A stretch of 64,000 nucleotides of DNA, taken from an uncultured Christensenella sp. (GTDB lineage: Bacteria; Bacillota; Clostridia; Christensenellales; Pumilibacteraceae). The translations under genes and the position numbers were made by a program. Location of the stretch: contig CAJTPT010000003.1 in NCBI GenBank assembly GCA_910578545.1, forward strand, positions 225,743 through 289,742. Direction: 5' to 3'. Each line of letters opens with the position of its first letter. Position 1 is the stretch's first letter. Below the pieces are notes generated by a model. The model was not told the DNA's origin. It saw only the letters and a program-made list of their open reading frames with translations, and searched no databases. Positions 1 to 8,584 of the stretch are shown here, piece by piece.

Positions 1-740
1 AGGTCAGACTGACGATAACCGACGAAGCTACCGAAAATTGGGGATTTTTGGCGGTAGACAGTTTTGTCACATACTACCCGACGTTTGCGTCCGTTCCCAA
101 AAAGACGAACACTGCGACGGATATGCTCAAAATGACCGTGCTCGGTCAAAATAGCAAGTATCAAGTGCTCAACGGCGATTTCGAAACGGGCTCGCTGTAC
201 GGCTGGACAATGTCCGGCAATATAGCGGACGTGTCCGACGACGTGCTGTGGAGCGGCTGGTTAGAGAATATTTCGCACAACAAAGACGGCGAATACTTCG
301 TCAACGGCTGGAAGGGCGTCGAGTCGCAAACGGGCACGTTAACGAGCTCGGAATTCGAGATAGGCGGTTGCGGTTGGATCACGTTCAAGCTGGGCGGCGG
401 AAAGAATACCGCGCTTTGCAGAGTGGAGATAATCGACTCTGAAACGGGCGAAGTGCTTGCGGCGTACGGGAATACGAAGTTCTCGGCGGATAATTTCGCA
501 AGCATTGTTCCCGGCACGATGGGCGCGCCCGCCGACGCTGCGGAATACGGCGTGTACTTAGCCAACATGGTATTATACAAAGCCGATCTTTCGACGCTTT
601 CGGGTCGAAAAGTAAAGATACGCATAACGGATAACGCCAAGGATGATTGGGGACTTATCTTCGTAGACAGCTTTTTCACCTATTACGAAACAACGGACGC
701 TCTGCCCGACAGTGCGGTTCAAGCGACGGATATCAAGTAA
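1..740 (+). CDS. C-terminal part of a secreted multi-module (levanase-type beta-sandwich) surface protein, 5' end outside window
   Basis: The reading frame is open from the first bases of the window (codons from position 3) so the start lies upstream; the first in-frame alternative start (TTG at 48) falls inside a module and is not a real start. It holds the tail of one module (bases 3-77, ending in the FVTYY-like strand) and one complete module (about 155-690) that begins NGDFETG..GW, has a GTLTSSEF..GG..WITFKLGG core and ends DDWGL.FVDSFFTYYE. The same module recurs three times in the next gene. In the family, such modules accompany GH32 fructanases and bind carbohydrate; here binding is inferred. 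The gene probably belongs to the same fructan operon as the two genes after it. Confidence 0.75.
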   Translation, partial: VRLTITDEATENWGFLAVDSFVTYYPTFASVPKKTNTATDMLKMTVLGQNSKYQVLNGDFETGSLYGWTMSGNIADVSDDVLWSGWLENISHNKDGEYFVNGWKGVESQTGTLTSSEFEIGGCGWITFKLGGGKNTALCRVEIIDSETGEVLAAYGNTKFSADNFASIVPGTMGAPADAAEYGVYLANMVLYKADLSTLSGRKVKIRITDNAKDDWGLIFVDSFFTYYETTDALPDSAVQATDIK

Positions 741-782
741 AACGAAACATAACATAGGGTTATTCCCGATAAGGAGGAGAAT

Positions 783-3700
783 ATGAAAAAAACCATTGTA
801 GGGTTTGTGGCGGCTTCGTGCTGTTTCGCGTTCGCGCTGTGCGCATGCGACGAAAACGCGCCTGTCGAATCCAAAAAGCCTGAAAAGTTACGCGACGGCG
901 AAGCGATATCTCTTGTCGTAGGCGGCATGCAAAAGACCGATCTCGCCGAGTATATTTCCATAGCGGGCACGGGCGCCGAGTATGCGTTGACTTCGTCAAA
1001 CAAAGCGGTCGTATCGGCGACGCTCGAAAATACGACGGCAACGTTTACGGCGGTTTCGCGCGGTACGGCTACTGTTTCCGCAAGCGCGGGCGACGTCGCC
1101 GTCGAGTTTGCCGTCACCGTTTACGGCAAGGAAGCTGTTTTTGAGGACGGCGCTATTACGTACGACCTCAGAACTTCGCAAAGCGGATCGCTCGTAATTT
1201 CGCCCAAAGCGGGCAGCGGAGAAGCCGAATATTCTTATGAGTATACGCTTAAAACATCGGACGAGCATGCGTCGATCACAGGCAACACGTTGACCGTAGA
1301 TTACGACGAACCTACGACAAAGACGTTGACGGTGTGCGTGTCGTATACGGACGGCGCGCTTGCGGACGCGGCGGCGCGCACCGCGGAATTCGACGTGAGC
1401 ATCGGCGTCACCGATTCCACGCCTGTTGCAAAAGCGCCGACGGTCGAAAAGGAAGCGGACGCTGCGAATATCGTCGGCACGTACGATATTGATTTTGCGG
1501 ACAACATAATAAACCCCGAAAACGTGCCGCTCGATTATATCGTGCGCATAGACGACGGCGAAGCTCAAACACTCGACGGTTCGATATTGCGTCTGCCGTT
1601 GCCCGAAACGCTTCCGGACGGAGTCAGGGATATCACCGTTGCGGTATCGGTCTCATACGGTAGCGGCGCCGACGAAAAGCTCGACTTTATTTATAAGATC
1701 AAGTTTGTAGACGTCGGCATGTACCGTGTGGAAAACGGCGGGTTCGACAACGGGCTTGAGGGGTGGACGGCTACACCGTCTACGGTCGGCGCGATTTCGG
1801 AAGATTCTTATTTCTGGACAGGGCTTCCCATGCACAACGACGGCAAGTATTTCAAAAGCGGCGACACGGGCACGCTTGCAAGTTCGCTTTTCACCGTCGG
1901 CGGCTTGAATAAGATTTCGTTCAAACTAGGCGCAGGCGGCAAGAACGGTTGTTACGTCACGCTCCAAGACGAGGACGGAACGGTACTCAGACTGTGGCGC
2001 AACTATAAGTTCGAAGATACCGGCGACGGCGACGCCGACAAGGTGGGCACCGAAAAGTTCATAGAGAACCTTGTTACGTATGTTGCCGATCTGTCCGATC
2101 TTCACGGCAAGAGAGTGCGCATAGTCATTCACGACGACGAAGAGGGTACCGACGGTTTTGCGTTTATAAACTTTGACAGTCTGGTCACGTATTATGCGGA
2201 CGAAAGCGAACTCCCGACTGCGGATAAACAAGGCGGACGCGAGGTGTTTGACGCGCAAGACGAGCTTGCGGACATGACCGAGCTTAAAGCTTTGCTTAAA
2301 GAGCAGAATATAACCGAGCAGGGTGATTATACGAAGTCGAGTTACGACGAGTATGTAGCAAAGCTTGCCGCGGCGCGCAATGTTGCCGACAATATCGCAT
2401 CCAAACAGGCGGCGGTAGATAATGCGCTTGCCGAGCTCGATTCCGCAATCGACGGACTTGCATACAGAGAGCCTGTAGAAAAAGACGACGCCGACAAGAA
2501 TTTCAAGATATTCGCAGGCTCGAGCAAAGACATTATTCTTTCGGATTATGCTGACACCGTCGGACTGTCCGATATCACGTACGAGATAGCGTCTTCCGAC
2601 GATACGTACGTTATCGCGACAAAGAACGAGGCGGGCGTATGGACGCTTGCCGTGCCCGAATCGGTCAAGGGTAGCTTTGCCGTGATCGTCACGCTTACCG
2701 TCAAGCATAAAGGGTTAAACGTTCTTACCGTAGCGCTCAACGTTACGGCGACGAGCGAGATTACGGCTACGCTCAAAGACGAGGACGGTATCGTAAAGCA
2801 TTACGATTTGCATGACGACAAATTGACAGACAAGACAAAGATCACGCTCGACTTTGCCGACAACGTCGATAATCCCGGGGCGATAGCGCTCGGCTATTCT
2901 GTATCGGTGGACGGCGGTGCGACCGTCAAGCTCGACGGTTCGACGTACGAGTTTACGTTCGGCGAGTACGGCGATACGGCTACGGTACATACCTTTAATG
3001 TCACGGTCGAGTTTTCGGTGGACGGCGAGCCGCACAGCATATCGTACGACTACGTGCTCAATATGCTGGATACGCGCGAATACCGTATAGTAAACGGCGG
3101 GTTCGACAACGGGCTCGACGGTTGGACGCTCAGCAACAGCCAACTCGGCGCCGTAAATGCGGAGATCAAGTATTGGAACGAAGGAATACCGTTTAACGCG
3201 GACGGAAAATTCTTCAACGCTTATACGGGTCACACCGATAACGGTTTTGCGGACCACGCAAACGAGGTGGCGACGGGCACGCTCACAAGCTCGGCGTTCA
3301 AGGTGGGCGGCAGCGGCTGGATCACGTACAAGTACGGCGGTGCGAGAAACAAAAACGCCGAGTTCATAGACATCGTAGATGCCGATACTTTGAAAGTGCT
3401 CGCACGTTTTGCCAATACCGGTTTTTCGGACGACGGTAGCAACCTGTCGGTGCGCGGCTGTACGCTTGTCGCATACAAAGCCAATCTTTCGGCATTCAGG
3501 GGCAAAACCGTGTTTATCCGCATTTGCGATTATGGTTCGAGCGATTACGGACTGTTCTTTGCGGACAGCTTTGTTACGTACTATGCGACTGCGCCCGCGG
3601 ACGAAAGTCTTACGACGGCGGTCCCCGAACAGCTTCCCGCCGAAGAAGCCGATCCTGCCTATGCCGTGATCAACGGAGGTTTCGAAAACGGGCTCGACGG

Positions 3701-4229
3701 CTGGACGCTCTACGGCGAACAGTTTGCAAAGGTTTCGGGGCTCGACGGCTATTGGGGAGCGAATAACAAATACTACAAGGACGGCGATAAGCTGTTCACC
3801 GGTTTGGAAGGACAGGATGCCGCAACCGATCCCAACCTCGAAGGAAACAGAGGTGTGTTGCGTAGCTCTGTGTTCAAACTTAAAGCGGGCGGCTGGGTAT
3901 CGTTTAAGCTCGGCGCCGCGAAAAACGACACGACAGGTATCAGGTTTATAAACGCGCGCACGGGCGAAGTGATCGGCAAATTCACCAATACGCAATTCCA
4001 AAAGCTCGACGGCAACGAAGGACAGCTTATTCAGTACAAATACAAGTTTGACGAAATCACGGAAGACACGCTGTGCTATATCGAGATATTCGACGAATCG
4101 GTCGGAGATTGGGGGCTTGTCGCGGTCGATTCCATAGTGACCGATCATGACGGAGAACCGACTTTCGAACCCGAAACCATGTACAAAGGAACGGCGTATT
4201 TGGCCGACAATAAAGCCGCAGTCGAGTAA
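783..4229 (+). CDS. Large lipoprotein with Ig-like domain, FIVAR domain and three levanase-type carbohydrate-binding-like modules
   Basis: The 1148-residue product starts with a lipoprotein signal (MKK, hydrophobic stretch, lipobox around ALCAC, Cys at about 22), so it is anchored outside the membrane. A Big/Ig-like domain follows at about 40-120. Modules starting NGGFDNGLEGW or NGGFENGLDGW occur at about residues 315-470, 770-935 and 962-1120, each ending in a strand like DS.VTYY. Between the first and second is a FIVAR-type helical segment at about 490-560 and further Ig-like strands. No catalytic domain was recognised, so this is likely a substrate-capturing protein. A good ribosome site (AAGGAGGAG) precedes ATG 783. 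It lies between a related partial gene and a GH32 enzyme, which suggests fructan or sucrose capture at the cell surface. Confidence 0.8.
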   Translation: MKKTIVGFVAASCCFAFALCACDENAPVESKKPEKLRDGEAISLVVGGMQKTDLAEYISIAGTGAEYALTSSNKAVVSATLENTTATFTAVSRGTATVSASAGDVAVEFAVTVYGKEAVFEDGAITYDLRTSQSGSLVISPKAGSGEAEYSYEYTLKTSDEHASITGNTLTVDYDEPTTKTLTVCVSYTDGALADAAARTAEFDVSIGVTDSTPVAKAPTVEKEADAANIVGTYDIDFADNIINPENVPLDYIVRIDDGEAQTLDGSILRLPLPETLPDGVRDITVAVSVSYGSGADEKLDFIYKIKFVDVGMYRVENGGFDNGLEGWTATPSTVGAISEDSYFWTGLPMHNDGKYFKSGDTGTLASSLFTVGGLNKISFKLGAGGKNGCYVTLQDEDGTVLRLWRNYKFEDTGDGDADKVGTEKFIENLVTYVADLSDLHGKRVRIVIHDDEEGTDGFAFINFDSLVTYYADESELPTADKQGGREVFDAQDELADMTELKALLKEQNITEQGDYTKSSYDEYVAKLAAARNVADNIASKQAAVDNALAELDSAIDGLAYREPVEKDDADKNFKIFAGSSKDIILSDYADTVGLSDITYEIASSDDTYVIATKNEAGVWTLAVPESVKGSFAVIVTLTVKHKGLNVLTVALNVTATSEITATLKDEDGIVKHYDLHDDKLTDKTKITLDFADNVDNPGAIALGYSVSVDGGATVKLDGSTYEFTFGEYGDTATVHTFNVTVEFSVDGEPHSISYDYVLNMLDTREYRIVNGGFDNGLDGWTLSNSQLGAVNAEIKYWNEGIPFNADGKFFNAYTGHTDNGFADHANEVATGTLTSSAFKVGGSGWITYKYGGARNKNAEFIDIVDADTLKVLARFANTGFSDDGSNLSVRGCTLVAYKANLSAFRGKTVFIRICDYGSSDYGLFFADSFVTYYATAPADESLTTAVPEQLPAEEADPAYAVINGGFENGLDGWTLYGEQFAKVSGLDGYWGANNKYYKDGDKLFTGLEGQDAATDPNLEGNRGVLRSSVFKLKAGGWVSFKLGAAKNDTTGIRFINARTGEVIGKFTNTQFQKLDGNEGQLIQYKYKFDEITEDTLCYIEIFDESVGDWGLVAVDSIVTDHDGEPTFEPETMYKGTAYLADNKAAVE

Positions 4230-4234
4230 AACGC

Positions 4235-4264
4235 TTGATTTGACGGCACCTACTCTGCTATAAT
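4235..4264 (+). promoter_or_regulatory. Promoter for the GH32 gene
   Basis: TTGATT (4235-4240), 18-base spacer, TATAAT (4259-4264), followed by a leader of about 65 bases before ATG 4336. Confidence 0.5.
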
Positions 4265-4335
4265 TTATATATTTTGGCATACGGTATATTCGGGAATCCG
4301 ATTGTACCGTTTATGCCGAAAGTAAGGTAACTATC

Positions 4336-5691
4336 ATGCTTGATAATAACAACAAACTCAGACCTGCTTTTCATATAACCGGCGGCGACGGCTGGATAAA
4401 CGATCCCAACGGATTGGTTGTCTTTCGCGGTCGGTATCACGTATTTTTTCAATACCATCCATACAGTACCGAATGGGGCCCTATGCATTGGGGACATGTA
4501 GTAAGCGATGACCTCATGCATTGGCGGCGCTTGCCGATAGCGCTCACCCCCGGTGACGACGGCGATGCCGACGGATGCTTTTCGGGCAGTGCCGTCGTTT
4601 ATAACGACAAACTGTATCTTCTGTATACCGGCTTTACCAAAAATGCCGGGCTGGATACCGAGCGACAGGTGCAATGCTTGGCGGAAAGCGACGACGGAAT
4701 ACACTTCGTAAAACGCGGCGTTGTCATAGACAGCGACGAAATTCCACTCGGTTACGCCGCTACGGACTTTCGCGACCCCAAGGTTTGGCGGCACGACGGT
4801 AAGTTTTGGTGCGTTATTGCCGCGCGCAAGCTCGACGGGCGAGGCAGAACGCTTATATATTCGTCCGACGATCTGCTGTCGTGGCGTTTCGTCGGGGATA
4901 TGCTCGGCGAGGATTGCAAGGGGATCATGACGGAGTGCCCCGATTACCGCGACGCCGAAGGACTGTTTTTGGCAAGCGAGCAATCGCAACCGCCCGAAGG
5001 CAATGTGCATTTGAATTATCACACTACGCGGTGGATGCTCGGCAAGCTCGATTACGGAACAGGGCGGTTTACAACAAATGGATCCGGCATATGCGATTAC
5101 GGATTCGATTTTTACGCGCCGCAGTCGTTCGAGAACGAGCCTGTAGTGATAGGCTGGATGAATATGTGGGATCGCTCGATGCCGTCGGCAAAGTACGGGT
5201 TTACGGGCATGCTCACCGTGCCGCGCAAAATTTCCGTAAAAGACGGCGAGCTGTCGCAGACGCCTATCGTGACAAAAAAAGAGGTCGTGCGCAAGACTAA
5301 CGTCAAGTCCGTCAAGGACAGGATCAAGGTCGGCGTAACGGAGATCGTGGCTGAGAACCTACGGGAATTTTCGTTGCTTATGCGAAAAGGCGACGGAGCG
5401 GTCACGACTTTTACTCTTTCGCACGGGGAGTGGGTGTTTGACAGATCGCGCTCCGGTGAGCAGATAACGGGCGTCGAAACCAATACCGACAGTTTGGCGG
5501 GCGTGCGCAGAATGCCGTTCGACGGCAAAAAGAAAACCGAAATCACGGTGGTGTTCGACGAATTTTCGATCGAGATATTCGTCAACGGCAAATCGTTGAC
5601 GTCTACCGTTTATCCGCCGCATAACGCCGACGGACTCGAACTGAACGTTGATGCAGATACCTGCGAATACGTTCGATACGATGCGGACTGA
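4336..5691 (+). CDS. GH32 beta-fructofuranosidase / sucrose-6-phosphate hydrolase
   Basis: Hydrolyses terminal beta-fructosyl bonds in sucrose, sucrose-6-phosphate or fructo-oligosaccharides. The three GH32 signatures are present: WINDPNG with nucleophile Asp23, FRDP with transition-state-stabilising Asp147, and TECPD with acid/base Glu200. The five-bladed propeller (about 10-310) is followed by the usual C-terminal beta-sandwich (about 330-450). Length 451 is typical. There is no signal peptide, so the enzyme should act in the cytoplasm on imported sugar, unlike the exported proteins encoded just upstream. It has its own promoter-like sequence and ends before a strong terminator. Whether the substrate is phosphorylated cannot be read from sequence alone. 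Confidence 0.93.
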   Translation: MLDNNNKLRPAFHITGGDGWINDPNGLVVFRGRYHVFFQYHPYSTEWGPMHWGHVVSDDLMHWRRLPIALTPGDDGDADGCFSGSAVVYNDKLYLLYTGFTKNAGLDTERQVQCLAESDDGIHFVKRGVVIDSDEIPLGYAATDFRDPKVWRHDGKFWCVIAARKLDGRGRTLIYSSDDLLSWRFVGDMLGEDCKGIMTECPDYRDAEGLFLASEQSQPPEGNVHLNYHTTRWMLGKLDYGTGRFTTNGSGICDYGFDFYAPQSFENEPVVIGWMNMWDRSMPSAKYGFTGMLTVPRKISVKDGELSQTPIVTKKEVVRKTNVKSVKDRIKVGVTEIVAENLREFSLLMRKGDGAVTTFTLSHGEWVFDRSRSGEQITGVETNTDSLAGVRRMPFDGKKKTEITVVFDEFSIEIFVNGKSLTSTVYPPHNADGLELNVDADTCEYVRYDAD

Positions 5692-5728
5692 TATTTTCGC
5701 CGTTCGTTCGACCGATCAAATTACTTAA

Positions 5729-5766
5729 CAAAATCCCGTCGGCTGATCCGACGGGATTTTGCTTTT
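5729..5766 (+). terminator. Rho-independent terminator of the fructan genes
   Basis: Perfect 14-bp inverted repeat around AATCCCGTCGG / CCGACGGGATT with a 5-base loop, followed by TTTTGCTTTTT. Confidence 0.9.
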
Positions 5767-5888
5767 TCGGAATGAATATCTATCGTATAAACGATACATT
5801 ATTGTTCCAAATTATCCTTGTATAGTTTAAGAATAAGTGTTCTTGCACGATTATAGTCGTAATTTAGGCTTATGAGATAAATCATATA

Positions 5889-5930
5889 TCCGAAATTAGT
5901 CCGTTTTAACAAAAAGACGGGCTTTTTTCT
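5889..5930 (+). repeat. Left copy of a terminator-like direct repeat flanking the Rhs module
   Basis: Begins CCGAAATTAGTCCGTT and can fold as GTCCGTTTT paired with AAGACGGGC followed by a run of six T. A second, diverged copy lies at 7699-7740 on the other side of the Rhs/immunity pair. It may be a terminator that once followed an earlier Rhs tip. Confidence 0.6.
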
Positions 5931-5949
5931 TGCTTGCAAAAACGGGCTC

Positions 5950-7392
5950 TTGACAAGCCGATACACATATGATAAACTTAATCGTATGGTACGGGAAGAC
6001 AATAAGGAAATGGGCAAGACGACTGTCTTTGCCTATGACGTGGGCGGGAATATTTTGAGTAAGTCCGAGTACGGGTTTACGTTAAGTTCGCTTGCCGAAA
6101 AACAGCCCGTATCCGTAATGCTGTACTCGTACAAAGCAAACGGTTGGCGCGACCAAATGACGGCGTTCAATGGCGAGAAATGCGTATATGACAGTATGGG
6201 CAGACCTACGACTTACCGTAATAAAACTCTTGCTTGGAACAGATACGGCGCGCTAACGAGCTATAACGGTAGCACTTATACATACGATGCGAACGGAATC
6301 CGTTTGTCCAAGACCGATACAGTAAAACAAGAAACGACGAAGTTCTTTATATCCGGAACAAAGATATTGGGGATGGAGATAGGAACGAACAAGCTTCGCT
6401 TCAGATACGGAGTAAACGGTATACAAGGATTTAGCTATAATGGTCAAGAGTACATATATCGTAAGAATATACAAGGCGATATAACACATATATTCAAATT
6501 GACGAATGGAATACTTGAGCTTGCGGCTGAATACATATATGACGCTTGGGGCAATCATAAAGTTCTTAGTGTGGACGGTGCTGAAGATACAAACCCGCAA
6601 TCGATCGGGAATGTTAATCCTATTCGTTATCGCGGGTATTATTACGATACCGAAACAAAGCTGTACTACCTTAACGCGAGATACTACGATCCCGAAGTCG
6701 GCAGGTTTATATCTGCGGACAGTACGCAGTTCCTCGAACCGAATACAATTAACGGGTTGAACTTGTACGCTTATTGCGGCAATAATCCCGTGATGGGCTA
6801 TGATCCATATGGAACGTGGGATTGGGGGAAATTCTGGAAATCTGTTGGAATGATTTTTACTGCGGTGGCAGCAGTAGTTATATCTGTTGCTACATTTGGA
6901 GCGGGAACACCATTAGCGATGACTCTGGTAGCAGGTGTCACATTAACCGCGGGTATCCTTACAGGTGTAAATGGTATTGCAACGATGATAGAAGCAGGTA
7001 CTGGTTATAATTTTGTTCGTGATGGCATATTCCAAGGTAATGAAACGGCTTATAATTGGTATGCAGGTATTACTGAGGGGGTTGCAGTTGTAGGAACCGC
7101 TATTTTAGGGGCGTATCATACAACGGGTAGATATAAGGCATCAAAGTATGGTCAAAAATTATTGGGTAAAGGATATAAAAAAGCGAGTAAAGGTCGGTGG
7201 GTTTCCGCTGATGGTACCAGACAACTTAGATGGGATACTAGTCATCATATGATAGATGGTGTAAAATCAAAGAATCATTTTAATTTTGATTTCTTTATAA
7301 AGGCACCCGTAAAAGGAAATGATACTTTGGGAAAAATTCATATAATATTAAGTCGTTTCGGTTTTACTACAACAGGGTGGACTATTTTCTAG
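5950..7392 (+). CDS. 5'-truncated Rhs-family polymorphic toxin tip with unique C-terminal domain
   Basis: Rhs proteins deliver a C-terminal toxin to neighbouring cells. This 480-residue frame has YD repeats (YTYDKLNRM at the very start, then about residues 15-230), the strongly conserved Rhs core end (RYRGYYYD..T.LYYLNARYYDPEVGRF.SAD, ending in YAYCGNNPV..YDPYG near 283), then a unique tail. The tail has a hydrophobic segment (about 300-345) and a possible toxin domain near the end with RQLRWD..HH and HFNFDF. The start is only a TTG lying directly inside a repeat and directly after a terminator-like sequence, and there is no signal peptide or N-terminal wall domain, so the gene is a truncated orphan tip. 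It may be silent or serve as a recombination donor for a full-length rhs elsewhere. Confidence 0.8.
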   Translation: MTSRYTYDKLNRMVREDNKEMGKTTVFAYDVGGNILSKSEYGFTLSSLAEKQPVSVMLYSYKANGWRDQMTAFNGEKCVYDSMGRPTTYRNKTLAWNRYGALTSYNGSTYTYDANGIRLSKTDTVKQETTKFFISGTKILGMEIGTNKLRFRYGVNGIQGFSYNGQEYIYRKNIQGDITHIFKLTNGILELAAEYIYDAWGNHKVLSVDGAEDTNPQSIGNVNPIRYRGYYYDTETKLYYLNARYYDPEVGRFISADSTQFLEPNTINGLNLYAYCGNNPVMGYDPYGTWDWGKFWKSVGMIFTAVAAVVISVATFGAGTPLAMTLVAGVTLTAGILTGVNGIATMIEAGTGYNFVRDGIFQGNETAYNWYAGITEGVAVVGTAILGAYHTTGRYKASKYGQKLLGKGYKKASKGRWVSADGTRQLRWDTSHHMIDGVKSKNHFNFDFFIKAPVKGNDTLGKIHIILSRFGFTTTGWTIF

Positions 7393-7400
7393 GGGTTATT

Positions 7401-7664
7401 ATGTTAATTAAAAAGGGATTTTTAGATGGATCATATGTTTCTTGTAAATATGATAAGCAATCAAATATGGTTGTAATTGAAGCCAACGAAATTGGTTTCA
7501 GTTCTCTATCAAATATTTTTACGCAATTTGCTGATCCGCGAGTTTCTTGTGAAGGCACAGAAGTATTTTTGGATCCTGATTGTAAGGAAATAAGCGGTGA
7601 ATTGGACAGTGCATCCAAAACGTTAGTTATTATGAAAGTTCCAAATCAAAAAGCAAATTCTTAA
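7401..7664 (+). CDS. Probable immunity protein for the adjacent Rhs tip
   Basis: The 87-residue product starts at ATG 7401, eight bases after the Rhs stop, with the ribosome site AGGGG at 7391. Small acidic proteins placed directly after an Rhs toxin end are normally the cognate immunity proteins, and this one is acidic, has no signal peptide and would be cytosolic. No family was recognised. Base composition is AT-rich like the toxin tail, unlike the flanking housekeeping genes. Function is inferred from position only. Confidence 0.6.
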   Translation: MLIKKGFLDGSYVSCKYDKQSNMVVIEANEIGFSSLSNIFTQFADPRVSCEGTEVFLDPDCKEISGELDSASKTLVIMKVPNQKANS

Positions 7665-7698
7665 ATCTATTGATGCGTAAACTATTATAAAAATCCAT

Positions 7699-7740
7699 CT
7701 CCGAAATTAGTCCGTCTTAACAAATGAACGGGCTATTTTC
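7699..7740 (+). repeat. Right copy of the terminator-like direct repeat
   Basis: Starts CCGAAATTAGTCCGTC, folds GTCCGT with ACGGGC, and is followed by TATTTTC. It matches 5889-5930 over about 40 bases with a few changes and overlaps the region just before the following HTH gene. Confidence 0.6.
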
Positions 7741-7756
7741 GTACAATATTATTATC

Positions 7757-8194
7757 ATGGATAGTATTATTGTAAGCTTCCGAAATTCGCTTAACGAAAT
7801 ACTGATGTTACGGGATATAGATAGTGTAAAATTAGGAAAAGAAATGGGAATAGATCCGTCTGTTGTGCGCAGATGGCGAAACAAAGGGATCGATGTACGG
7901 CTAAAGACGCTAATACGGCTTGCCGATTATTTTGCGTGCTCTATAGAATATCTTTGCGGAAAATCGCATGACAATTCAAAGTTCGTTTCAAGCAAGGATT
8001 ATCCGAATTTCGGAGAACGGTTATTGGCGATTATGAAGAAAAATAATGTCAGACCGTATCAATTATTCGACAATTCCAAAATAGTGCCGTCGGAATATTA
8101 TTATTGGTTGGGCGGTGGAGAACCGAGTTTATCAAGCTTAAATATATTAGCCGAATTTTTTTGTCCTTTCGGCAACAACAAAAACGGACAGTAA
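7757..8194 (+). CDS. HTH (XRE-like) DNA-binding protein
   Basis: The 145-residue product has an N-terminal helix-turn-helix (about residues 15-65: LGKEMGIDPSVVRRWRNKG, then the XRE-typical ending LADYFACSIEYLCG). A second, weaker half with a similar layout follows (about 75-140, ending LNILAEFF). The in-frame ATG at 7724 lies inside the terminator-like repeat, so ATG 7757 is preferred; no ribosome site is visible. It probably regulates something in the Rhs island or is a remnant of a mobile element. Confidence 0.65.
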   Translation: MDSIIVSFRNSLNEILMLRDIDSVKLGKEMGIDPSVVRRWRNKGIDVRLKTLIRLADYFACSIEYLCGKSHDNSKFVSSKDYPNFGERLLAIMKKNNVRPYQLFDNSKIVPSEYYYWLGGGEPSLSSLNILAEFFCPFGNNKNGQ

Positions 8195-8372
8195 AAATAC
8201 AATGAAAGAACACTCAAAGACCCGTTGATCCATAAGTCAACGATCGGCAACAAAATATTGCGTCAAAAGAAAAAGTCAAGCTCTTTTACGAACTTGACTT
8301 AATGCTACAATAAATGGTTCAAGCTAATCAAATGTAAGATTATTATAAATAAAGTTTATCATGTTTTAAGCA

Positions 8373-8404
8373 ATAAAAAAGAACGAACGCCTATTAAGGT
8401 GTTC
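8373..8404 (-). terminator. Terminator of the tRNA-Val transcript
   Basis: Read on the minus strand, CGAACACC pairs with GGCGTTCG around a 6-base loop and is followed by TTCTTTTTT. Confidence 0.75.
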
Positions 8405-8418
8405 GCCCCAGTCCTTTA

Positions 8419-8494
8419 TGGTGGGCAATACAGGACTCGAACCTGTGACTTTCACCACGTCAAGATGACACTCTCCCAGCTGAGTTAATTGCCC
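8419..8494 (-). tRNA. tRNA-Val(GAC), CCA encoded
   Basis: On the minus strand the acceptor stem GGGCAAT pairs with ATTGCCC, followed by discriminator A and encoded CCA. The D arm is ACTC/GAGT, the anticodon stem TCATC/GGTGA encloses loop TTGACGT with anticodon GAC (plus-strand 8459-8461), the variable loop is 5 bases, and the T arm is ACAGG-TTCGAGT-CCTGT. All canonical pairs close, with one T-G in the anticodon stem. Length is 76 with CCA. Confidence 0.95.
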
Positions 8495-8512
8495 ATATTA
8501 AGTTGCTTTAAT

Positions 8513-8541
8513 AGTTTAGTATATTTTGTTTTTTTTGTCAA
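8513..8541 (-). promoter_or_regulatory. Promoter of tRNA-Val
   Basis: On the minus strand TTGACA (8541-8536), 17-base spacer, TAAACT (8518-8513), placed about 18 bases upstream of the mature tRNA end. Confidence 0.75.
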
Positions 8542-8549
8542 GCGTTTAC

Positions 8550-8578
8550 TTGTAATTGTTTTGCAAATATGTTAGAAT
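8550..8578 (+). promoter_or_regulatory. Promoter of dtd, probably giving a leaderless mRNA
   Basis: TTGTAA (8550-8555), 17-base spacer, TAGAAT (8573-8578). Only six bases separate the -10 box from ATG 8585, so transcription should start at or next to the A of the start codon. No ribosome site is possible in front of the gene. Confidence 0.6.
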
Positions 8579-8584
8579 AACGCT

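Noticed and set aside
2715..4280. 521-codon open frame opposite the modular lipoprotein gene
   Set aside because: Antisense to repeated modules with biased codons, with no motif and no ribosome site; the plus-strand protein explains the sequence.
5763..8494. Integrative element with attachment site in tRNA-Val
   Set aside because: No copy of the tRNA 3' end was found at the far side of the AT-rich region and no integrase is present.
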